DNA of 64,000 nucleotides from Uloborus plumipes (Eukaryota > Arthropoda > Arachnida > Araneae > Uloboridae). Every line of letters starts with the position of its first letter. The first letter of the stretch is position 1. The position numbers and the translations under genes were made by a program. Positions 11,101 to 23,100 of this stretch are shown one piece after another. Below the pieces are notes generated by a model. That model had not been told where the DNA came from and made no database searches. It saw only the letters and a list, made by a program, of their open reading frames with translations. Where the stretch lies: positions 109,010-173,009 of the forward strand of contig JAXGGA010001030.1 in the NCBI GenBank assembly GCA_038373865.1, given 5' to 3'.

Positions 11101-14100
11101 AAGCATATAGTTTATTTAGGAAAAAATCTCCAAATTACGAAAGGAATTTTGGGTCTATTCAATGTTTTTCAAAAAATCAAATTTTGAAAGAGTTACGAAA
11201 TTTAAATTTTTATACAGCCCCCCAGTCCTATCAATCATATTTAGTAAAACATTCTTGACACTGTAACGTTTAAAACAAAAAAAAAATCACTCTTCTACCA
11301 CAAAAATTGACCGAGTTATGACGTTTTGAAAAATCAAGATTTTGAAGGATTTCGCTACGGTCCCTTAAGCGATCTCTCGATGACGGCATGAAACAATGCA
11401 AAATCTTGATTTTTCAAAACGTCATAACTCGGTCAATTTTTGTGGTAGAAGAGTGATTTTTTTTTCGTTTTAAACGGTACAGTGTCAAGAATGTTTTACT
11501 AAATATGATTGATAGGACTGGGGGGCTGTATAAAAATTTAAATTTCGTAACTCTTTCAAAATTTGATTTTTTGAAAAACATTGAATGGACCCAAAATTCC
11601 TTTCGTAATTTGGAGATTTTTTCCTAAATAAACTATATGCTTATCTCTAACGGTTTAGAAATTAGCTATTGGTCCACGATTGGAGTGGACACCCTGTATA
11701 TTATTAATTTTTTAAAAGTTCAAATTAAGCGCAGAATAGAATCGCTTTTTTTACAGACATTTCAAGCACACACACGCATACAAAACAAATAAATAAATGA
11801 ATAAGAATAAAGAAATAAAAGAAATAATTTAAATTAAAAAAAATAAAGTCATGAATAATTTTTATTATGAAAAAACCGTAAATAATTTAAATTAAAAAAA
11901 AATAATGAAAAATAATTTAAATAAATAAATAAATTAGTATAAAAGATCCCCCCCCCCTCCTTCGAACTTTTTTTGGTCCCTCTGGGCACCCCTGCGTGGA
12001 TTTATAAAAGGGTTTTGCAAGTTCAAGTAAACAGACTCGAATGTGCAATGCACCACCAGCTCGTTTATTCCATCCATGGACTGTAGTTTCGTGCTTATTA
12101 TGCACTCTTCAGCAAGGAATAGGAATTAAACGAGTTGGAGGCGAAAATCTCCTTATAGAGCAAAGAAAGCCAACAAAAACTGGTAGCTAATGGGAAATTA
12201 GAACACCAGCGAGTGACCGCACTTGGTACGGTACAACTCGAAAACTTTGAGGCAAAGCTCGAATATGTGTCTGCAATGAATCAATTTAAATGGCAGGCGT
12301 GTGTTATTTTGTACTAAATTTAGGGTTTTGTTTCATAAACATTTTGTTTCATACAGAAGTTAGTTGCATAAATTTATGTTTTTCAAATTATATTTTCAGA
12401 TTTTATGCAAAATGCAATAGCTCACGAATGTTCATCTAGCGAATCTATAGCCTGCGGAGAAGAAATTCAAGACCTTAAGTCAGAGAGTAACCGTTATTAC
12501 TACGCAAGCGATGACAAAACACTCGATGAGATGTGCAGGTACAGTTCTTAGTGAACCTTTTGATCTCAATTTTATCTATGCTTACATAAAAGTGATAAAT
12601 TTAATTAAAAAAATTGTCAGTGACTATTTTTCTAAATCAATGTACACTGCTCGACATTGAAAATGCAACACCAAGAAGGAGTGGTCAAATATTGATGAAA
12701 TTTGGTAAGAAGACAGAGACAGCATGGAACAATAAGTGATATTTATTTAAAAAAAAATAAACAAAATTTAGAGCGAGGACGGCGTCGGCTCAGTAAGAAG
12801 TAGGACCACCGCGGACAGCGATGCACGAAGAAACACGTCTAGCCATGGAGTCAACAAGCCTGCGGATGTTGTCCTGAGGGATGGCACTCCATTCCCTTTC
12901 AACCATTTGCCACAGTTCGTCCTCTGAACGAGGCAGTGACAGGTTCTGCAAACGGCGTCCAATCACATCCCACACATGTTCGATTGGTGACAAGTCAGGA
13001 GAGTATGGTGGCCAGGAAAGCATCTGTACACCTCGTAGAGCATGTTGGCTGATTCGAGCACTGTGAGGCCGGGCGTTATCCTGTTGAAAAATTGCATTTG
13101 GCAGACCCTGAAGGTAGGGGATTGCCACCGGCCGCAGTGCATTATCTACATATCGTTGGGCCGTCATAGTGCCCCGAATACGAACTAGAGGTGATACGGA
13201 ATTGTATGCAATAGCGCCCCAAACCATTATGCCACGTTGTCGCGCTGTGGGGCGTTCCACAGTTACTGCCGGATTCGATCTTTCTCCACGTCGACGCCAC
13301 ACACGTATGCGATGACTATCGCTGGACAAACAGAAGCGGGATTCATCTGAGAACACTACAGTTTGCCATTCTGCCATCCACGTCGCTCTGGTCCGGCACC
13401 ATTCCAAACGTTGGTATCTGTGCTGTGAGGTCAATGGCAGTCTTCTTAGCGGGCGCCGTGATTGCAGGCCACGTGCAACCAGTCGACGGGAAATGGTTCT
13501 GGTCGACACAGGAACATTCAGGGTACCTTGTACGTGCTGCAGAATCGACGTACAAGTGACTTGCGGGTTCCGCCACAGGTGAATCCGTCGATCCAAGCGG
13601 TCTGACGTCACTCTGGCTGCACCTGCACCCCTCAATCTGGCTACATTTCCTCTTTCCAACCATCTCCGACACAGCCGATGCACAGTGCTTGCATCCATGT
13701 GGGTATCAGCTGCAATTTGACGTATGGACCAACCTCCCCTTCTCAGTCCGATCACCATACCCCTTGTAAAGTCGTCTATATGCTGGAAGTGTCTTCGTTG
13801 AGGACGGCGTGCCATTTCCTCCTATCACACGTATCCTTCGAGACAAAAACCAAATTTCTCCGATAATTAGTCTGGCAGAAAAACCAACATGAACATAGCC
13901 CACTTTTCAACTTCATTCTCTTATATCTTACGTCACGTGCGTCGGAGAGCTGCGCATTTAATATCATTTGCATAACTCAGTGACGTGCGTCTACGGTAAA
14001 ATTTGCATGAATTTCTGACCACTCCTTCTTGGTGTTGCATTTTCAATGTCGAGCAGTGTAAATATCTAGTCTTTATAGTCAAACATGTTTGATTAATTTA

Positions 14101-17100
14101 ACCCATTAATGCCTGACATTTTTTTTCCAAAGATATTTTGTATACTGGTTACAAATAGTGTTAATGAACAGGAAAAATAATTAAAAAAAATATCATGTCA
14201 AAAAAAAAAAAAAATTATTAAGGAAAGAAAAATCGTCCTTGAAAAGTTACGATAGACCCCAGAGGGTACATACTTTATTTACTAATTTTTTTTCTGCCTA
14301 CGATATAGTATTTACAAAAACATATTATTAGAAGAAATTAAAGCAGCAATTAACAAAAAAAGGGAAGCTCAGAATCATCTTAACAACTAAGCTTTTTTTT
14401 CTTAAGGTTGTGAACGATGTCATTCTTGATAAAGATCATATTAAAACTACTACAAAACACACTTTACAAGGGTTATGTGCTGCAATCTGTTAATAATGAA
14501 TTGCAACAATATCAAGGTACTGATTGAACACTATTATTAGGTTAAAATGTTCGTTTTTGGGAAATTTAGCCCCCTTTTTTGGAGTGTCCCTAAAAAGGGA
14601 CACTAGGCATTAATGGGTTAAGATATTATTTTATTATAAGTTTCTGGGGGGGGGTGCTTGTTAGGGGGTGCATTAGAGACATTAAAAATTACATTACACT
14701 ATATAAACACAATTTTTTTTTGCTAGGAAGCAATTTGTAGCGGTGAAATGTGTGAACTCTTTTGCTGAGGAATGCTTACCAAAGAATGAACGAGCTCAAT
14801 TTGAAGTGATGATACAAGGAGCTCACAAATTCTTCAATGATTTTTGTTTTGAAAACGGCTCTATGAGAAAACGTAAGAAAAAATAATTAATACTTTGTAA
14901 AATTTTCTTTTCTAGATATTTTTTCAAAGCATTTCACAACGAAACATTTCAGATATCAGGTAAGTTGACTCAGTAAAAGAAAATCAGGCCAAATTTGACT
15001 CAAGCTATCTCATTATACTCATTCGGTAACGTGAAACCTTTTAACAATATGTCGCAAATCCAGTAGGGAAGCAGCAAGAAAATAGACGAGTTTTTTTTTT
15101 TTTAATATTGTGGAATCTAAAATTAATAGTTTTAAATAAACATTGTTTTTTTTTTTTTTTTTAAATTTCAAAGGAAATACCTGTATTTATATATTTTTTA
15201 CTCGTATCAGGCTTTTAAAATCTTGAAAATTCATGAACTTTTAATAATTAAAAAATAATAATAAAGTAAAATTCAATTTATAAAATTCTTCATTTCAGAC
15301 AATTTTGCGAATTTGCTTAAATATTGATGTCAATGAGTTAGTAATTTTGTTTTCACTTTTCTATTCAATATTTCGTGCAACTGTTTTCAAAAAAATTCAT
15401 TTAGGTCATGAAATAATGTTTTTCTTTTATAACCAGACTTTTTTGAGGCAGTTAAAATGTAGTTAGTGCCATTAAAATCGTACATGCGTACTAGTAAATA
15501 GTGATGATTTGAAATTATTATACTTTAAACGTGAACCTTTTTAAAAAGTGTTTTTGAAGTTATCTATTTTCAGAATACCTAAAACACGCTCATTGTCTAA
15601 GATCCATATCTGATGAGTTGGACAGCTGTACAGAAAAGTATCAAGCTATGCAGAAAAAGATAGATTCTGAAGTCATTGAAGGAGACTTGCTTCTTCAAAA
15701 AACTTGCTGGTAGGTGTATGCGACCTCCTGCATGAAATGATTTTTGCTGTAGCACGTTCTTAGCTAAATAGCATCATGTATTTAGTTGGTCATACAACAT
15801 TATCGGAAATCTAGGTCCAGCACAAAATAAATCACAGCAAAAAACAATACAAATTAGCTGAAGTTGTATTTTTGAAAGTGTTAAATTGTAATTAGTATGC
15901 ATTAAAATTGCCTCTAGAAACAATAAAGAACAAATGAAGTAACAGATATAATTCAACCACGACGAGATGGCCGGTGTCAATCAAATGAGAAAACAAGTCC
16001 ATTCCTTAAAATAGGTAGAATTTCTACCCATTCAAATTCCCCCATCAATTGTGAATCCCATTCCTCAATTTTCATCTGCATATCACCCCTTCCTAAAAAT
16101 GGACAATCCTGAAAAAAGGGGGAGTCATAGGCCATCTCTGCGAAGTTGAATTATAGACAGGGTAGAATAGTAAAGGTGTAAGTAACAATTTTTACTACGA
16201 AGGTTAACGATGGCTATACTCGGTTACTTTAAAGTAGATGTGTTTCAAGTTTAGAAATTTTGCGTCGTCTCCATGGAAACCGTACGAAAGAAAACAGTTC
16301 CACTCTTTTTTTTTATACACTGCTGTTGAGGCATTTCATTTATTTTATGTTTATTGAATTAGACTTACGCTTTTATTTCTATCCTCATGTCTCATTTCGC
16401 AACGTTTTCTAACAAATCTAGTCACACATTAATACAGTAAAAATTTCTAAGAAAATGCTGTAGGTTGATTGTTCAATAGAATAACAGTTTACGCACAAAT
16501 CAATTTTAACCGTTGGAATTTAACCATGGTTGCAAAAGCTAAATGGGGAAAAAGTTCATAGCGTCGTAACTATGACAACCATCAGGGAAAAAGTGCGGAG
16601 AGTGGAAAAATAATTTTACTTTGAGCCGCCAGCTCTCGTTATACAGGGTATAGTTCTAGTGGCATACATGGACAAAGTTGCGCACCTATGAAAGATCACC
16701 ACACGATGCTGTTGTCTTCCGCCAGCTAGACATGCAATTTGGGATGCGCTACTTCATTTATCCAATTGTGCCGTAATTTTGTGTGAAATCTAGCTTCTAC
16801 AGTATACATAGTCTAAGATCCCATAAGCGCCGGACTTACGTTTCATTTCATAAAGGCCCAAAATTTTTCTGCGTAAGGACACCATAGAAGGTGAGGACCG
16901 TTTGCTATTTTTTAACTGATTCGCTCTAGCCTTGGAAGGAAAGACGTTACAAATTTGACTTGCTGCAAAAAATGAAAGCATAGTCATTCCATGTCACATG
17001 AGCTGGAAAACCGAACCCAACCATCTCGGATTCGGAGGACATTTTAGAAAGGTAGGGACATGCCTTTGAAACTAACCTACGCAAATTTCAGCTTCCAAAA

Positions 17101-20100
17101 CACAAATCAAAAACATGTAGGACTAGGATACATAAAAACTCCCTGCCAACAAAAGAAAGAAAGTCGACCACCATATTTAGTGGTCAGAGACGTCTGACCG
17201 TAATGCGGGTTCGAATCCTGCCTTGGGATTGGACGTACTTTCTCTCTCTCTCTCTCCTGTCATTTTCCTTTCTGTGTTTTAAAGTGTGTTATGAATGGAT
17301 GCTATTATAATCGGGTCCTTATGGCATGTGCGTTGAGCTAAAACGGTCTTCCACCTTAATGGTGCTCGTAAAAACAAAAGCCGTGCCTATCCTGTTTTCA
17401 ATCGAGCAAATTTCATCCACTCGGGCTCGGATACTAGAGTGGTATTATAAACAACAAAAGAAAAAGAAAAAAGGGGGACTCCAAGATGAGCCACCTATAG
17501 CGGTTTAACATATTTCACAATACTGATCCGGCCTTTTGGAGCGCTCTTTTTTTCGCCTACTTTCCCGTTAAAAATAAAAGAAAGACGAAAAAAGTATTAA
17601 AAGTGGCTTAATGCATCTAAAAATATCGCCAAGTCCAAAAAATATCGCTAAGTTAAAAAAAATATCGCCAAGTCCGAAAAAAAAAGGGAAAATGAATATC
17701 GAAAAATTAAAAATTTGAAAGTAGGGTATTGAGATGGAGAATTTGTGTGTGTGTGTCGGTCGGTCGGTCTGTCTGTCCCCCCCCCCCCCAATAACTTTTG
17801 AATGAACATTCCGATTTGGACAAACTTTTTTTTGTTGGAAAGATCTCGACAAGTACAGCCCATTCCCTTATTTGATTTTTCGATTTGAACAATTCTGAGT
17901 TGGGCATCGATCGTCCACAAAATGCATATTATAAGTACAAGTAAACTTAGCAGATATTCAACAGTTTTGAAAATCTTCTTTTGAATCTGATTTATTCTGA
18001 AAGGGTATTTTTTAGCCTACTTTCCGGTTAAAAATAAAAGAAAGACGAAAAAAGTATTAAAAGTACCTTAACCCTTTAAGCGGTCAATTATTTTACCAGA
18101 AATACTTCCAAAAAAGGCATATTTTTTTACCGCATATACACTGCTCGACATTGAAAATGCAACACCAAGAAGGAGTGGTCAGAAATTCATGCAAATTTTA
18201 CCGTAGACGCACGTCACTGAGTTATGCAAATGATATGAAATGCGCAGCTCTCCGACGCACGTGAAGTAAGATATAAGAGAATTAAGTTGAAAAGTGGGCT
18301 ATGTTCATGTTGGTTTTTCTGCCAGACTAATTATCGGAGAAATTTGGTTTTTGTCTCGAAGGATACGTGTGACAGGAGGAAATGCCACGCCGTCCTCAAC
18401 GAAGACACTTCCAGCATATAGACGACTTTACAAGGGGTATGGTGATCGGACTGAGAAAGGGAGGTTGGTCCATACGTCAAATTGCAGCTGATACCCACAT
18501 GGATGCAAGCACTGTGCATCGGCTGTGTCGGAGATGGTTGGAAAGAGGAAATGTAGCCACATTGAGGGATGCAGGTGCAGCCAGAGTGACATCAGACAGC
18601 TTGGATCGCCGGATTCACCGACAAGCTGTGGCGGACCCGCAAGTCACTTGTACGTCGATTCTGCAGCATGTGCAAGGTACCCTGGATGTTCCTGTGTCGA
18701 CCAGAACCATTTCCCGTCGACTGGTTGCACGTGGCCTGAAATCACGGCGCCCGCTAAGAAGACTGCCATTGACCTCACAGCACAGACTCCAACGTTTGGA
18801 ATGGTGCCGGACCAGAGCGACGTGGATGGCAGAATGGCAAACCGTAGTGTTCTCAGATGAATCCCGCTTCTGTTTGTCCAGCGATAGTCATCGCATACGT
18901 GTGTGGCGTCGACGTGGAGAAAGATCGAATCCGGCAGTAACTGTGGAACGCCCCACAGCGCGACAACGTGGCATAATGGTTTGGGGTGCTATTGCATACA
19001 ATTCCGTATCACCTCTAGTTCGTATTCGGGGCACTATGACGGCCCAACGATATGTAGATAATGTACTGCTGCCGGTGGCAATCCCCTACCTTCAGGGTCT
19101 GCCAAATGTAATTTTTCAACAGGATAACGCCCGGCCTCACAGTGCTCGAATCAGCCAACATGTTCTACGAGGTGTACAGAAGCTTTCCTGGCCACCATAC
19201 TCTCCTGACTTGTCACCAATCGAGCATGTGTGGGACGTGGTTGGACGCCGTTTGCAGAACCTGTCACTGCCTCGTTCAGAGGACGAACTGTGGAAAATGG
19301 TTGAAAGGGAATGGAGTGCATCCCTCAGGACACCATCCGCAGCCTTATTGACTCCATGCCTAGACGTGTTTCTTCGTGCATCGCTGTCCGCGTGGTTCTA
19401 CTTCTTACTGAGCCGACGCCGTCCTCGCTCTAAATTTTGCTTATTTATTTTGAAATAAATATCACTTATTGTTCCATGCTGTCTCTGTCTTCTTACCAAA
19501 TTTCATCAATTTCTGACCACTCCTTCTTGGTGTTGCATTTTCAATGTCGAGCAGTGTAGTTAAGTACCATACTTAACAGAATAAGAATATTAGGATTTTT
19601 TACATTTTTTCTTTCGTTTTTAATGCTTCTCCGTTTTTACGGTAGACAACATATGAGTTCCACACAGCAATGTCGAAAATATGGGAAAAAAAATCTTTCT
19701 GTAAACTTTTTTGGATGAAAAGAATTTCATTTAGATGGACAAGTCACACTATCTGCTCAAAAGAACTTCTACTAAATAGTCTCTTCCAATAATGAAAAAT
19801 TCGGCCAAACCAGAAAAGGAAATCAGAAAATATCGATGCCCGTACGCCGTACGGGCAAACCAGATGAGGCCAATTTCAGGCAGCACGTACGCTGCCGGGC
19901 AAACCGCTTAAAGAGTTAATGCATCTAAAAACTATTGCCAAGTCTAAAAAATATCGCCAAGTTAAAAAAATAAAAAAGTAAAATGAATATCGAAAAATTT
20001 GAAAGTAGGGTATTGAGATGGAGAATTTGTGTGTCGGTCGGTCTGTCTGCCCCCCCCCCCCCCCCCCAATAACTTTTGAATGAAAATTCCGATTTGGACA

Positions 20101-23100
20101 AAAAAAAATTTTTTGTTGGAAAGATCTCGGCGAGAACAGCTCATTCCCTTATTTGATTTTTCGATTTGAACAATTTTTGGTTCAACTTTGAACCGTTCAA
20201 ACAACCTGTCCCGCGATGCTAACTTTTGAGTGAACAGTCCGATTTGAACAAACTTTTTTTTTGCTCGAAAGATCTTATCGAGGATACTTCATTCCCGTAT
20301 TTACGTTTCCAATTTGAACAATTTTTCGTTCAACATTGAACTGCTCAAGCAAGCTGTCACCCCTAATAACTTTTGAGTGAACAGTCCGATTTAAATGAAC
20401 TTTTTTTTTGTTCAAAGGATCTCAGCAAGGATACTTCATTTCCGTATTTAAATTTTCAATTTGAACATTTTTTCGTTCAACATTGAACCGTTCAAGCAAC
20501 CTTTCCCCACCTAATAACTTTTGAGTGAACCGTCCGAATGGAATAAACTTTTTTTTGTTTGAAAGATCTCGGAGAGACTTTCCCATACATTCCCATATTT
20601 CGCTTTTTGATTCAAACCATTTTTCGTTCAATATTGAACCGTTCAGAAAAAAAGTTGAACATTAGCTTCTACGGGGAATTTAAGTTGAACGTTGATCCTG
20701 AACTTAAAGTGGGATTTCCTTCAAACTAACTTTGTAAGAAAATGGTTTTGATAAATAATGTTTGTAACGTACTTTTCTGAATAATCTTCTGTGAGGACTC
20801 TGATTCCGACTCCGCAAACATGGCGGAAATGCAGGCTCAGAAAAAACAGTGACTGTGCAGACGATTTTTTGTTTATTTATTCATTTGTTTTATTTTATTT
20901 ATTATTATTATTATTTTGGCAGACGAGTGACTGTGCAGACGAATTTTTGTTTATTTATTTATTTGTTTTATTTTATTTATTATTATTTTGGCAGACAATT
21001 TTTTTTGTAACAAAAATTCTTCATTCACGAGTGCATTTTATTCTTTATTTATATTTAACAACTGGCAACGGATTAAAAATAAAATTCGAGAAATTTTATT
21101 AAAAGACGAGTTTTTTTTTCTTTTTTTTTTCTTTCTTTGATAAAATGTGTTTTGATGCTCTTTGTACTTTTATTTATTTTTTTTTTTTTGAAAAAGATTG
21201 AGGATTTTTTCTACGGAAGAACTATAACAGTTACATTCTTTAAAAGGTGCGACAAAACTTTATTTATTCCTTTATTTACTTTTTACGTGTCTATTTCATC
21301 TAATGAGAGGGGCATATTTTGCTTTTAGAAATCAGCTTTAAGTGCTAAAAAGGTATGTTTGACATAATTTTCAGTCTCAGATAATCAAGAGAATAATGAT
21401 CAGATGCTAGAATGCCGATGTCGATGTACGGGAAAGTAGGCTCGTTTAGTTCTTGACAGAACTTCTTGTTTTATCCAAGATCCTCCAAAGCTGAAATCTT
21501 GGCTTATTTAGTTTTGAAGGCATGTCTGCATCTAAAATTTGCTCAAATAAGAAATAGTAGGGTGGAGACAATGAGGTCATTTGACACGGATGACTCTGAC
21601 GTTTAGTTTTTGATGCATCATTTCTACCTGTTTCCTGCTACCTGTTCCAGCGCGACTCAGCTTAACTAATAATCTTACCTGATATGGAGTGGTTTGCGCA
21701 GAAAAATTTTGACCCTCTATAAAATGATATAACTCTGCCTCTCATGGGCTCTTGCTCTAACACATGCATTGTGAACGGTGTCATTTTTGATAAAGATCAT
21801 ATTAAAACTGCTACAGAACACACTTTACAATGGTTATGTGCTGCAATCTGTTAATAATGAATTGAAACAATACCAAGATACTAATTGAACACTATTATTT
21901 GGTTGAAATGTTCATTTTTGGGAAATTCAGACCCCTTTTTTGGACCGTCCTTAAAAATAGACGCTAGGCAGTAATGGGTTAAAGTTTCGCATGACAATTT
22001 TTTACATGACAATTTAAAGTTCAAGTTTGGAGCACCCGTTTGAAAAGTAGGCAACTATTCACAGCACAACACATCAGCACAAAAAAAGGGCAAGAGAGAG
22101 AAAATACATCCATATCGGAGCCGGGATTCAAACACAGAGCCTCCTTATCCAGTCAGACTTTTCTTACCACTGGACAGTGTGGCCAGCATCGCCACGCTAT
22201 GAAATTAATAATATTGAAGAATAAACAAATACAGTCGAGCCCGCTTATTAGAATATCGGTTAAAAGAATATGCCGCTTAATATAATAAATTTTCAATGTA
22301 CCAAACAGCTATAAAGCATTGTTTTGATCCCGGATAATGGAATATCCCGTTTATTAGAACATTTTTTCGTGGCAAAATGACTTTTCCCCCATTAAGCGGG
22401 CTCGACTGTAGTAGGTTTTTCTTTTTTTAAAGTAGTTCTGTGCCTTTTTAATTTTATCTAGTGTCGGGTCGATAGATATCTATGGATTGAATTCTGATTT
22501 GGCATATATATTAACATATTGAATATTTCTCGATTTTTTGTTTTATTTTTAACATTAAACCTTCGGCCATCAAAAGGTTCATAAGTAAATAACGTCTCAC
22601 TTATGTTCAATTTTCTACAACGTACTTAAATTAGAGAACAAAATGTAAATGGAACGTTTGAGAACAAGATGTAATACTGAATAATAACCAAAATATTATG
22701 TTTATCTTGTTTTTTAATGTATTTCTGAACCTTCGTTTTATCAAGTATTTTGTCAACAGATCTCCATGGATTAAATTCTGATTAGCCTTATATATTTACA
22801 CACACCCGGCTTTTTTTTAATACTTTTAACAATTAACATTCGGCCAAAAAAAGGGTTATAAGTAAAAAACATCTTATGTTCGAATTCTACAGCTTATATA
22901 AAGTAGAAAACAAAATATAAATTGAATAGTTTCGAACAAGGTCTACAACAGCTTAAAAATGCATTCATATTTCAATATAAAAACTGCATTTTGTATTTTG
23001 AAAGTGATTAAATGATTTTTATTTTTTTGAATTTTTTACAGCATCTATTTTGAAAACATACGATGTTCCGAAAATATATCTTTCTCAATATGTGGAAATG

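Larger units (their letters stand above)
18072..19915. mobile_element. TTAA-flanked element (CCCTTTAAGCGG ends) split by Tc1 copy 2
   Basis: TTAA at 18068-18071 and 19916-19919 flank ends CCCTTTAAGCGGTC and (inverted) CTCTTTAAGCGGTT. Without the Tc1 insert it is about 425 bp. The related repeat at 17555 shows the empty site, confirming a TTAA target. piggyBac-type by duplication and CCC end. Confidence 0.75.
18015..21441 (+). repeat. Longer copy, GCCTACTTTCC repeat family, with nested insertions
   Basis: It begins AGCCTACTTTCCGGTTAAAA and ends near 21441 with CGGGAAAGTAGGC, the inverted form of the start. It holds the TTAA element at 18072-19915, about four tandem 148-bp units (20070-20680) and GT/AT-rich spacers. 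The short K/F-rich open frames here have no family signal. Confidence 0.55.

Noticed and set aside
13343..13672. Second frame overlapping Tc1 copy 1, with equivalents at 18525-18860 and 54998-55249
   Set aside because: They are shadows of the transposase in an alternative frame. The catalytic motifs lie in the other frame.
17568..17920. Overlapping frames rich in K, F and poly-G readings
   Set aside because: They arise from GT repeats and a poly-C tract in a dispersed repeat.
22040..22285. 81-codon frame
   Set aside because: It spans a tRNA-like SINE remnant and the start of a pogo-type MITE.
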